The translations under genes and the position numbers were made by a program. 7,253 nucleotides of DNA from positions 1 through 7,253 of the forward strand of contig CAZDVD010000075.1 in assembly GCA_964508765.1 (NCBI GenBank). Direction: 5' to 3'. How positions within the stretch are numbered: the stretch's first letter is position 1; each line of letters begins with the position of its first letter. The stretch comes from JABMPR01 sp964508765 (lineage in GTDB: Bacteria; Fidelibacterota; UBA8477; JABMPR01). Shown here in pieces: positions 1 through 6,306 of this stretch. A model generated the notes under the pieces. That model was not told the DNA's origin. It saw only the letters and a program-made list of their open reading frames with translations, and made no database searches.

Positions 1-2
1 AG

Positions 3-482
3 CCCATTCCAGATTCGGAAGCCGTTATTCATTTCAGGAATATTGCTGATGCCCGTATCATGGGTCTTGAATTGGGACTGGGGTTGAGTGCATTCAATAA
101 TCTCATTGATTACAAGTCTGCCTTCACGGTTCTGGATCCCGTGGAAACAAATGCAGATGGTGATATTATAGATACCTTGTCCTATCGTCATCGCTATCAT
201 TGGATCAGCTCCATGGGAATCCATTATTGGGGTCTGGATGCATCGATTGAGTATCGATATCTTAGTCGCATGGAGAGTGTTGAACTATTTGATGAAAACA
301 TGATGACAGGTGCAGATGCCCGGGTCCCAGTTCATGTGTGGAATGCCGGGATCGGGAGATGGCATAAGGATTGGCATTTTGTTCTAAGGGTGGAGAATGT
401 CTTTCAATATTATTACACACAGCTCGAGCGAAATATTGAAGAAGAGCGCATCATGACTTTTTCTGTTGAAAGGCGATTCTAA
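3..482 (+). CDS. TonB-dependent receptor, C-terminal part (5' truncated by window)
   Basis: This is the last ~159 residues of an outer-membrane beta-barrel; the start lies upstream of the window and the frame is open from base 3. The sequence shows alternating hydrophobic/aromatic strands. Near the beginning is FRNIADARIMGLELGL, which resembles the 'N...a...G.E' strand common in TonB-dependent receptors. LSYRHRYHW follows, resembling the family's 'LPYRPRH' segment, then a penultimate VENVFQYYY resembling 'v.NLfn..Y', and finally FSVERRF with the terminal Phe used for barrel assembly. Known members import siderophores, cobalamin, glycans or other ligands using TonB energy. The plug domain and TonB box are outside the window, so the substrate cannot be inferred. 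The stop codon overlaps the next gene's start by one base, implying an operon. Another outer-membrane barrel type is possible but less likely. Confidence 0.8.
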   Translation, partial: PIPDSEAVIHFRNIADARIMGLELGLGLSAFNNLIDYKSAFTVLDPVETNADGDIIDTLSYRHRYHWISSMGIHYWGLDASIEYRYLSRMESVELFDENMMTGADARVPVHVWNAGIGRWHKDWHFVLRVENVFQYYYTQLERNIEEERIMTFSVERRF

Positions 483-940
483 TGCGTTTTGCTCTTACCT
501 TAACAGCTGTATTGCTCTTTGCTATGATTTCCTGTGAAGAGGCTGATAGTCTGGAGGCCATTGCTGGCGTCGGAGGAACGGTAACTTTCACGAGTTGGTC
601 AGATTCACTTGAAGGTGCTGTGATTGTCATATTTGATAAAAATCTGGATTTTGAGCGGATAGATGAGCCGACATATAAGGTCATTGATTATTTTATCACC
701 TATAGTGATCCAATAAGTTTGGGTACGTCTGCTGTGAATTATTTTATCCAACTGGAGCCGGGAGAATATCAACTTATGGTGATTGGGTTGCTGGTGGATC
801 CTGGCCAATTGTTGGCCAATGAAGAAATGTTTAATGAAATACAAAACTATATTGTCATCCCTGAAAACTCTGCTCCACGGGGAATTGTTATCCGCGAAAA
901 GCAAATTAATGAACAGACCGACTGGTATGTTCAGTTTTAA
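482..940 (+). CDS. Small putative lipoprotein, unknown function
   Basis: This 152-residue protein has a short basic N-terminus (Met-Arg), a hydrophobic stretch at about residues 3-17 and a lipobox-like MISC with Cys18, so lipidation by Lgt and cleavage by signal peptidase II are likely. Acidic residues follow the Cys directly (CEEAD). The mature part looks all-beta: GGTVTFTSW, then AVIVIFD, then YFIQLEPGEYQLMVIG. That pattern recalls small prealbumin- or carboxypeptidase-regulatory-like sandwich domains, but I do not recognise a family. The ATG shares its A with the receptor stop (TAATG), and a GAAAGG at 468-473 inside the receptor gene can serve as the ribosome-binding site, so the two are probably coupled. 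A role as a surface or periplasmic accessory of the receptor is inferred from position only. Confidence 0.82.
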   Translation: MRFALTLTAVLLFAMISCEEADSLEAIAGVGGTVTFTSWSDSLEGAVIVIFDKNLDFERIDEPTYKVIDYFITYSDPISLGTSAVNYFIQLEPGEYQLMVIGLLVDPGQLLANEEMFNEIQNYIVIPENSAPRGIVIREKQINEQTDWYVQF

Positions 941-1079
941 TTAACAAACTGACGCAATTTACTTAAGCACATTTTAATTTGCTTAGTGGAAAAGCACTTC
1001 TATTTTACGTGATCACATTAAACAGATACGGATATTCAAGTCGATTCTGTATTCGTACAATAAACAAGGAGAGAAAACG
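941..1079 (+). promoter_or_regulatory. Intergenic region with probable promoter of the FadL-like gene
   Basis: This AT-rich gap separates the receptor/lipoprotein pair from the FadL-like gene. A strong Shine-Dalgarno AAGGAGAG lies at 1066-1073, six bases before the ATG. A weak sigma70-like pair, TTGCTT (979-984) and TATTTT (1001-1006) with a 16-base spacer, is the best promoter candidate seen. Just after it is the 8-base palindrome GTGATCAC (1009-1016), which could be an operator but could also be chance. A weak 6-bp stem (964-969 with 980-985, 10-base loop) has no proper U-tract, so I do not call a terminator for the upstream genes. Promoter placement is tentative, particularly if the organism uses Bacteroidota-type promoter elements. 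Confidence 0.3.
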
Positions 1080-2624
1080 ATGAGTAAATTATTGCGCGTA
1101 TTACCCCTCTTGCTGATGATCAGTATCGCATTTGGTGGCGGTATCGTGGAAAACACGAACCAGAGTGCTGACTTTGTTCGCATGATGGCCCGTAATGCTT
1201 CTACAGACCTGGATGCTGTATTCTTCAACCCAGCTGGATTAACTAAGCTGGATAATGGAATGCATCTGTATCTGAGTAGCCAAACCGTTACACAGACCAG
1301 AACGATCACAAGTGATATCGCTTCACTAAACAATAGTGAATATGAAGGAACTACCTTCGCACCTGTATTCCCTAACTTTTACTTCGCATATAAAATGGAC
1401 AAACTTGTCTTATCAGCGGGTTTTGTACCTGTTGGTGGTGGTGGAAGTGCTGAATTTCCAGAGGGATTACCCTCATTTGAAGCTCCTGCCTCAGCCCTAG
1501 TACCGATGCTGGCAGCTGCTGGTGTAACGGGATACAATCTGGATGTTGAGTTTAATGGATCCTCACTTTACATGGGTGGACAAGCCTCTGTCTCCTATGC
1601 TATCAATGATATGATCTCAGTTTCCGCTGGAGTTCGTTATTTTTCAGCCTCAAACAGTTACACTGGACATCTCAAAGACATCATGGTTAAAACCGCCGCT
1701 GGCGATATGATTCCTGGTGATGTCATGCGTGGTATTGCAGCACAGTATAATGGTGCTGCCACAAGTGCTACCGGTGCCGCTGATGGCTTAACCGCTGCTG
1801 TCGCTGGAGGTGTTCCTGGAGCCACTCCACTGACCGCAGTTGATAGTGATGGTGCTTTGACCGCTGGTTTGGTCTCATTTGGAATTGATCCAACAGGCTA
1901 CACTGTTGATAACGCTATTGCCGCTTATACAGGCGCTGCTGCAGGAGCAACTGCAACTGCTGGTGGTTATACCGCTCAGGGTTTAGGACTAGATGCAGCA
2001 ACTGCAGATATTGAAGTTGATGCAAAACAAACCGGTTCTGGTTTTGCACCAATTGTTGGATTGAATATCAGTCTCATGGATAAACTGAATATCGGTCTTC
2101 GTTACGAAATGCTGGCTCCCCTGGTATTGACCAACGAAACTGAAGTTGATGGATCAGGACTCTTTGCTGATGGTGCCGAGACCAATGCTGATATGCCTGC
2201 CTTATTGGGTATCGGGGTTTCCTATCTGGCCATGCCTTCACTGAATATTGCCTTTGATTACAATATGTACTTCAATGAAGATGTGAACTGGGATGGCGCT
2301 GAAGCCAATGTTGAGAATGGTTCTGAACTCGCTTTTGGTGCGGAATATTCACTGTCTGATGCTCTCGTGCTCAGTGCTGGCTACAATTTGGCCACATCAG
2401 GCGCTATGGATGCCTATCAGTCAGATCTCAGCTATAGTTTGAATTCAAGCACAATCGGCCTGGGAGCCAAGTATAAACTTAATCCTGGAATGGCTGTATC
2501 TCTTGGATTCTCAAATACTTCCTACGAAGACGGTCAGAATGCTGAAGTAGCTGCTGGAACAGGCAACGACATCTATATGAAAACGGCTACCGTTTTTGCA
2601 ATAGGTCTTCAGAAGAGCTTTTAA
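1080..2624 (+). CDS. FadL/OmpP1-family outer-membrane transport protein
   Basis: This 514-residue barrel probably lets hydrophobic compounds such as long-chain fatty acids or hydrocarbons cross the outer membrane. A signal peptide covers about residues 1-19 (basic start, LLPLLLM-type core, cleavage near AFG/GG). The mature N-terminus carries the family hallmark: NQSADFVRMMARNAS followed by DAVFFNPAGLTKL at about 45-57, the 'FyNPAGL' signature. Amphipathic strands follow (for example 180-190, 322-347, 375-395, 416-435, 457-480) and the chain ends in ...FAIGLQKSF with a terminal Phe. E. coli FadL is about 445 residues, so this protein is longer. The excess lies largely in an Ala/Gly/Thr-rich segment at about 205-310. 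The gene has a strong ribosome-binding site and is followed by a strong terminator, so it may be monocistronic and well expressed. The family call is firm; the substrate is unknown. Confidence 0.88.
   Translation: MSKLLRVLPLLLMISIAFGGGIVENTNQSADFVRMMARNASTDLDAVFFNPAGLTKLDNGMHLYLSSQTVTQTRTITSDIASLNNSEYEGTTFAPVFPNFYFAYKMDKLVLSAGFVPVGGGGSAEFPEGLPSFEAPASALVPMLAAAGVTGYNLDVEFNGSSLYMGGQASVSYAINDMISVSAGVRYFSASNSYTGHLKDIMVKTAAGDMIPGDVMRGIAAQYNGAATSATGAADGLTAAVAGGVPGATPLTAVDSDGALTAGLVSFGIDPTGYTVDNAIAAYTGAAAGATATAGGYTAQGLGLDAATADIEVDAKQTGSGFAPIVGLNISLMDKLNIGLRYEMLAPLVLTNETEVDGSGLFADGAETNADMPALLGIGVSYLAMPSLNIAFDYNMYFNEDVNWDGAEANVENGSELAFGAEYSLSDALVLSAGYNLATSGAMDAYQSDLSYSLNSSTIGLGAKYKLNPGMAVSLGFSNTSYEDGQNAEVAAGTGNDIYMKTATVFAIGLQKSF
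1692..2009 (+). other. Ala/Gly/Thr-rich insertion within the FadL-like protein
   Basis: Codons ~205-310 encode a low-complexity segment dominated by Ala, Gly, Thr, Asp and Val, with loosely repeated short units such as NGAATSATGAADG, AVAGGVPGATP and YTGAAAGATATAGG. It sits between two clear barrel strands (VSAGVRYFSAS before, GFAPIVGLNIS after), in the loop where FadL relatives normally have a much shorter connection. It is most simply an enlarged extracellular loop. There is no exact tandem DNA repeat and no frame disruption. Confidence 0.6.
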
Positions 2625-2633
2625 GTAACACGT

Positions 2634-2639
2634 TATAAT
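2634..2639 (+). promoter_or_regulatory. Possible -10 box (TATAAT) ahead of second lipoprotein gene
   Basis: An exact TATAAT lies ten bases after the FadL-like stop codon. With usual spacing, transcription would start near 2646, at the left arm of the terminator hairpin. No good -35 box is visible: the 17-base position reads AGAAGA and there is no TGn extension. It is attractive because the downstream lipoprotein gene otherwise has no promoter between the terminator and its ribosome-binding site. It could be a chance match. Confidence 0.3.
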
Positions 2640-2643
2640 GTAT

Positions 2644-2673
2644 GCAAAAAGGCCGCTCCTGCGGCCTTTTTGC
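2644..2673 (+). terminator. Rho-independent terminator, probably bidirectional
   Basis: A perfect 13-bp inverted repeat, GCAAAAAGGCCGC (2644-2656) and GCGGCCTTTTTGC (2661-2673), is separated by a four-base loop TCCT. The GC-rich core GGCCGC/GCGGCC is followed by five T on the + strand. The matching A-tract on the left arm makes it equally good on the opposite strand. It lies 20 bases after the FadL-like stop codon and is that gene's terminator. Confidence 0.93.
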
Positions 2674-2677
2674 TCTT

Positions 2678-2683
2678 AAGGAG
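2678..2683 (+). promoter_or_regulatory. Ribosome-binding site fixing the start of the second lipoprotein
   Basis: AAGGAG lies eight bases before ATG 2692. An in-frame GTG at 2683 gives a protein three residues longer, but it overlaps this Shine-Dalgarno and has no site of its own. ATG 2692 is therefore the preferred start. Confidence 0.75.
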
Positions 2684-2691
2684 TGACTATC

Positions 2692-3330
2692 ATGTTAAAT
2701 ATCATTAGAGCTGGAATGATCATTTCAATCATTGGAGGATTGTTGATTGGCTGTGAAGATGATGACACCACTCCTGAAATCAACCATTCACTCACGGGTG
2801 AATACACATTGACAGAAATGACCATTCATGTTGAAGCAACCACCCTGCGTGACACAACCCTGGCATTTATTATCCCTCAAAATGGTGTGGACTCTGTTAC
2901 AATTGATGCTGGGACGTTGATTCTGGTTGAATCAGATTTGTACACAAATGCAGATACCATCAATCCCATCGGCGGTACCGTGACCTTACGGAATGACCTG
3001 AGTGGAACTCTATCCGGTGACTTACCAGTTAACTGGGGATCAGGATGTGCGCCCAGTATTCTTATTTCCAGTCTCACTTCAGATGGTACCTGGTCAGCGG
3101 ATACCACTTCTGGAGTATTTACCCTTGATCTCGTTGTTGATGCATTGGATATCGATGGTTTCTTTGCCTTGGAGGGTGATCAATTAGAAGTCACATATTT
3201 AGCCCATGATGGACTGGATGAACGCATGATTTCCAGTGTGAACTACCTGGGGTCAGATGTAGGAGTATTGCCGGCTTGTATTCCCGTGGCCACCGTTACA
3301 GAAAGAATTCTGACACTTACTTTTAATTAA
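2692..3330 (+). CDS. Putative lipoprotein, possibly lipocalin-like
   Basis: This 212-residue protein starts at ATG 2692, chosen over GTG 2683 because of the ribosome-binding site. Residues 8-20 form a hydrophobic signal core that ends in the lipobox LIGC, with Cys21. A run of acidic residues follows (CEDDD). The mature domain begins SLTGEYTLTEM and continues with beta-rich, Thr/Ser/Asp-rich strands such as GTLILVES, GTVTLRNDLSGTLSG, GTWSADTTSGVFTLDL and LEGDQLEVTYL. This 'G-Y-L ... G-T-L ... G-x-W ... L' pattern resembles small lipocalin-like lipoproteins, but that is only a fold-level impression. Cys119 and Cys196 are the only mature cysteines besides the lipidated one and could form a disulfide. 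It sits between a terminator and the dehydrogenase gene; its function is unknown. Confidence 0.82.
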   Translation: MLNIIRAGMIISIIGGLLIGCEDDDTTPEINHSLTGEYTLTEMTIHVEATTLRDTTLAFIIPQNGVDSVTIDAGTLILVESDLYTNADTINPIGGTVTLRNDLSGTLSGDLPVNWGSGCAPSILISSLTSDGTWSADTTSGVFTLDLVVDALDIDGFFALEGDQLEVTYLAHDGLDERMISSVNYLGSDVGVLPACIPVATVTERILTLTFN

Positions 3331-3340
3331 GGGTTATCTC

Positions 3341-3367
3341 ATGTGCTATATCCATTCATTCATTTAA
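3341..3367 (+). CDS. Possible 8-codon mini-ORF upstream of the dehydrogenase
   Basis: ATG at 3341 opens a frame encoding MCYIHSFI, with a TAA stop at 3365-3367. It is preceded seven bases upstream by AAGGG (3329-3333), a fair ribosome-binding site. Its stop lies four bases before the dehydrogenase ATG, which itself has no recognisable Shine-Dalgarno. The mini-ORF could deliver ribosomes to that start by reinitiation, or could be fortuitous. No regulatory amino-acid run is evident. Confidence 0.25.
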   Translation: MCYIHSFI

Positions 3368-3371
3368 CCTG

Positions 3372-6227
3372 ATGGATATGAAGAACTCTAGAAGACTCAC
3401 GCTTCGGGCACTCAGAAAAGTGCTCCCTAAAGCATCCGTATTCACAGATTTGATCCACCGTCATGCCTATGCCCGAGATGCCGGGTTTTACCGATTGCTT
3501 CCCCAAATAGTTATCAAAGCCACTTCAGTTGAAGAGATCGCTCACATTTTCCGTGAAGCCAATGCTCGCAAAAGACGTGTGGTTTTCAGGGCAGGAGGGA
3601 CCAGCCTTTCCGGTCAATCAATCAGTGATGACATTCTGGTTGAAGTCAAACAGGGCTGGCGGAATATGGAAGTCCTTGAACAGGGAAAGTACATCGTTCT
3701 AGAGCCTGGCGTTGTGGCCGCCAGAGCCAATCAGCGTCTCGAAGCATTGGGGTATCGGATTGGACCAGATCCAGGATCAATCCGTTCTGCCTTGATTGGC
3801 GGTATTGTGGCTAATAATGCCAGTGGAATCGGGTCTGGAATCCGATTTAACAGCTATAAGACATTAGCCGGTATGCAGATGGTGCTATCAGATGGTCTGG
3901 TCCTCAATTCTGCGAATCCCCAGGATAGAACCAAGCTTCAAACTCAGGCTCCCCAAATCCATGGAGGGCTCATTCGTCTGCGAGATCAAGTCAGGGATGA
4001 TGAGGCTCTCAGGCAACGCATTATTAACAAATACAAGCTGAAGAATACCATGGGTTATTCCCTGAATAGTTTTATAGATTTTGACGAGCCCCTGGACATT
4101 CTGGCGCATCTCATGGTGGGTTCTGAGGGCACGCTGGGATTCATCTCAAGGGTAACTTTGAAAACGGTTTCCTTGCATGCACACAAGGCGACTACTCTCA
4201 TTTTTCTACCCTCATTAATTGAAGCAGCCCGTCTGGTCCCCAAACTAAAGAAAGCGGGGAGCTCAGCTCTTGAAATAATGGATGATTCTGCCCTGAATGC
4301 GGTGAGACATCTCCCCGGTTTACCGTTTGATAAGGATATCTACATCGCTCCAGGTTCTGCAGCCCTGCTCATCGAATTTGAAGCTGATGATTCTCAGAAA
4401 TTGAATGCTATGGTGGAAACAGCATTGCAGGTCATCAGTGAAAAACATGCCTCCAGTATACCGCAATTCTTCAGTGATTCCTTACAACGGGACAGACTCT
4501 GGAAGGTTCGCAGAGAGTTGGGTCCCCACCATGCTGCGACCAGACCCCCAGGTACCACGGTGCTTAGCGAGGATGTCTGTTTTAAGGTGAAAGATCTAGC
4601 CAGGGCCATCAAGGATCTCAATGAACTGTTTGCACGCTATGCATATGACGATGCCGTCATTTTTGGACATGCCGGGGATGGCAACCTTCACTTCAAACTG
4701 AGTCTGGATCTTGATCAATCCAACACCCTTGAAGACTATGCATCCTTTATGAGAGATCTGGTTGAGCTGGTTGTAGATAAGTATGATGGATCTCTCAAAG
4801 CCGAACATGGGACTGGCCGAAACATGGCGCCTTTCGTAGAGCAAGAATGGGGAACAGTTGCCTATAAAATTATGCAGGAGATAAAAACGCTCCTGGACCC
4901 CAATGGCATATTGAATCCTGATGTGTTGATTAGTAGAGATGATCAAATACACCTGAAAAACATCAAACCCATTCCGCTGGTTGATGACATCATTGATCCA
5001 TGCATTGAATGTGGACTCTGTGAACCCGTATGTCCTTCAGAGGACTTCAGTTTAACCCCACGTCAACGCATTGGTGTTCTGCGAGAAATTGAGAGTCTGG
5101 GTGAGACGCCAGGTAATGAGACCGAGATAAAGCGTTTGCGAAAAGCTTTTCGTTTCTACGGGGTTGATACTTGTGCAGTAGATGGTCTTTGCAGCATGAG
5201 TTGCCCTGTTGACATTGACACCGGGTTGATGATGAAAAGGCATCGGGCCGAGTCCCATCGTATTATCGGGAAAGCATTGCATCGATTTGCCCAGAAGCAT
5301 TTTGCCAAGACCTTAGGTGGAGTGAGAGTCCTGCTTCGCCTGGCTATTCCTCTGAGGTATGCACTCAGGAGTGAGGCCATACAGCAGGGTATGAAAATCA
5401 TGAACAAACTTTCCCGCAGTACCATCCCTGTTTTCAATCCACAGCTAAAGGCAGCAACTGGAGTGTTGCCGCCAGCGTCTAAAGATGTGGATGTCATCTA
5501 TTTCCCCTCCTGTCTGACTCGTAGCCTAGTGAGTCCTGACCAAGATAGTACACCCACTGCTGAAGCCTTTTCTGATATCCTTAAAAATGCTGGAATTGGT
5601 TTCGCATATCCCCAGGAGGTCTCCAATCTCTGTTGTGGATTAAGTTATAGTTCAAAGGGATACTCAGAAGCTGCACTTCAGGCAGCTATACACACCACTG
5701 AAATGCTCTGGATCAGTTCCCGGGAAGGTGAATTGCCTATCGTCATGGATACCAGTCCTTGTTCAAAATTTCTTGGAAATTATGATGAGATTTTGTCTGG
5801 AACCCATCTGGCCCGATGGCGCGCTTTGCAAATTTATGATATGGTGGAATACCTTCATGATGTTGTCATGGAAAAGCTCAGTCTCTGGCATGTAAAAGAG
5901 AAGGTGGTGTTGCATGTAACCTGCTCCACACGCCAACAGGGGCTTGGTGAGAAAATGGAAGCCTTGGCTCATCGCTGCGCCAAAGAAGTGATAATTCCTC
6001 AAGATACAGGCTGCTGTGGATTTGCAGGAGACCGAGGGTTGTTGGTTCCAGGGTTGACCGAAAGCGCCACTTCAATGGAGGCAATTGAACTTGAAGGAGT
6101 TGAAGCAGATGGATATTATTCCACCAGCAGAACCTGTGAAATGGGGATGTCCCTGGCAACGGATAAGTCCTACCAGTCAATTGTATCCCTCGTCCACGAA
6201 GCCATTATCAGAGGTGCGGAGTCGTGA
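3372..6227 (+). CDS. FAD- and Fe-S-dependent D-2-hydroxyacid dehydrogenase (D-lactate/D-2-hydroxyglutarate type)
   Basis: This 951-residue protein probably oxidises a D-2-hydroxyacid to the 2-oxoacid and passes electrons to the respiratory chain. Domain order: a VAO/PCMH-type FAD-binding domain at about 40-265 (GGTSLSGQS 75-83, PDPGS 132-136, NNASG 148-152, VGSEGTLG 249-256), then a FAD-oxidase C-terminal domain at about 270-520 with GHAGDGNLH (432-440), EHGTGR (478-483) and LDPNGILNPD. Next is a ferredoxin-like region with Cys544, 547, 550 and 554 plus Cys601, 607 and 611. Two CCG domains follow, with Cys714/CC754-755/Cys797 and Cys851/CC881-882/Cys922. This is the arrangement of E. coli YdiJ and the Shewanella Dld-II type enzyme. 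No signal peptide or membrane helix is seen, so it is probably cytoplasmic and perhaps membrane-associated. No Shine-Dalgarno precedes ATG 3372; ATG 3378 is an alternative start. The family is certain; the exact substrate is not. Confidence 0.92.
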   Translation: MDMKNSRRLTLRALRKVLPKASVFTDLIHRHAYARDAGFYRLLPQIVIKATSVEEIAHIFREANARKRRVVFRAGGTSLSGQSISDDILVEVKQGWRNMEVLEQGKYIVLEPGVVAARANQRLEALGYRIGPDPGSIRSALIGGIVANNASGIGSGIRFNSYKTLAGMQMVLSDGLVLNSANPQDRTKLQTQAPQIHGGLIRLRDQVRDDEALRQRIINKYKLKNTMGYSLNSFIDFDEPLDILAHLMVGSEGTLGFISRVTLKTVSLHAHKATTLIFLPSLIEAARLVPKLKKAGSSALEIMDDSALNAVRHLPGLPFDKDIYIAPGSAALLIEFEADDSQKLNAMVETALQVISEKHASSIPQFFSDSLQRDRLWKVRRELGPHHAATRPPGTTVLSEDVCFKVKDLARAIKDLNELFARYAYDDAVIFGHAGDGNLHFKLSLDLDQSNTLEDYASFMRDLVELVVDKYDGSLKAEHGTGRNMAPFVEQEWGTVAYKIMQEIKTLLDPNGILNPDVLISRDDQIHLKNIKPIPLVDDIIDPCIECGLCEPVCPSEDFSLTPRQRIGVLREIESLGETPGNETEIKRLRKAFRFYGVDTCAVDGLCSMSCPVDIDTGLMMKRHRAESHRIIGKALHRFAQKHFAKTLGGVRVLLRLAIPLRYALRSEAIQQGMKIMNKLSRSTIPVFNPQLKAATGVLPPASKDVDVIYFPSCLTRSLVSPDQDSTPTAEAFSDILKNAGIGFAYPQEVSNLCCGLSYSSKGYSEAALQAAIHTTEMLWISSREGELPIVMDTSPCSKFLGNYDEILSGTHLARWRALQIYDMVEYLHDVVMEKLSLWHVKEKVVLHVTCSTRQQGLGEKMEALAHRCAKEVIIPQDTGCCGFAGDRGLLVPGLTESATSMEAIELEGVEADGYYSTSRTCEMGMSLATDKSYQSIVSLVHEAIIRGAES

Positions 6228-6293
6228 TATAGGTCTGGAGAAAAGCAGTTTCTTCGTTCAGCGTTCTTTTATAGCTTAACAGCATTCACAACA

Positions 6294-6299
6294 GAGGGG
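6294..6299 (+). promoter_or_regulatory. Ribosome-binding site of the C1 peptidase gene
   Basis: GAGGGG lies seven bases before ATG 6307. It supports this start, which also yields a complete signal peptide. The 79-base gap after the dehydrogenase (6228-6306) shows no convincing terminator or promoter, so read-through from the dehydrogenase gene is possible. Confidence 0.65.
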
Positions 6300-6306
6300 A
6301 TATATC

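Noticed and set aside
964..985. Stem TAAGCA/TGCTTA as a terminator after the first lipoprotein gene
   Set aside because: Only six mostly A-T pairs with a ten-base loop and no downstream T-run; too weak to call.
1009..1016. Palindrome GTGATCAC in the region before the FadL-like gene, resembling a compressed CRP/FNR site
   Set aside because: An 8-base palindrome is expected by chance about every 256 bases, and the half-site spacing does not fit CRP or FNR sites.
1056..1061. TACAAT as a -10 box for the FadL-like gene
   Set aside because: The start point would fall inside the ribosome-binding site at 1066-1073, leaving it out of the transcript, and no -35 box is present.
3353..3364. Three tandem CATT units before the dehydrogenase
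   Set aside because: Too short to be a meaningful repeat; it could allow slippage, but it lies outside the main coding frames.
4596..4952. Long open frame on the minus strand inside the dehydrogenase gene
   Set aside because: It overlaps strongly conserved FAD-oxidase motifs on the + strand, has no family resemblance and is a shadow of the real gene.
6240..6276. Possible hairpin and TATAGC -10 box between the dehydrogenase and the peptidase
   Set aside because: The complementary arms are imperfect, and no acceptable -35 lies at proper spacing.
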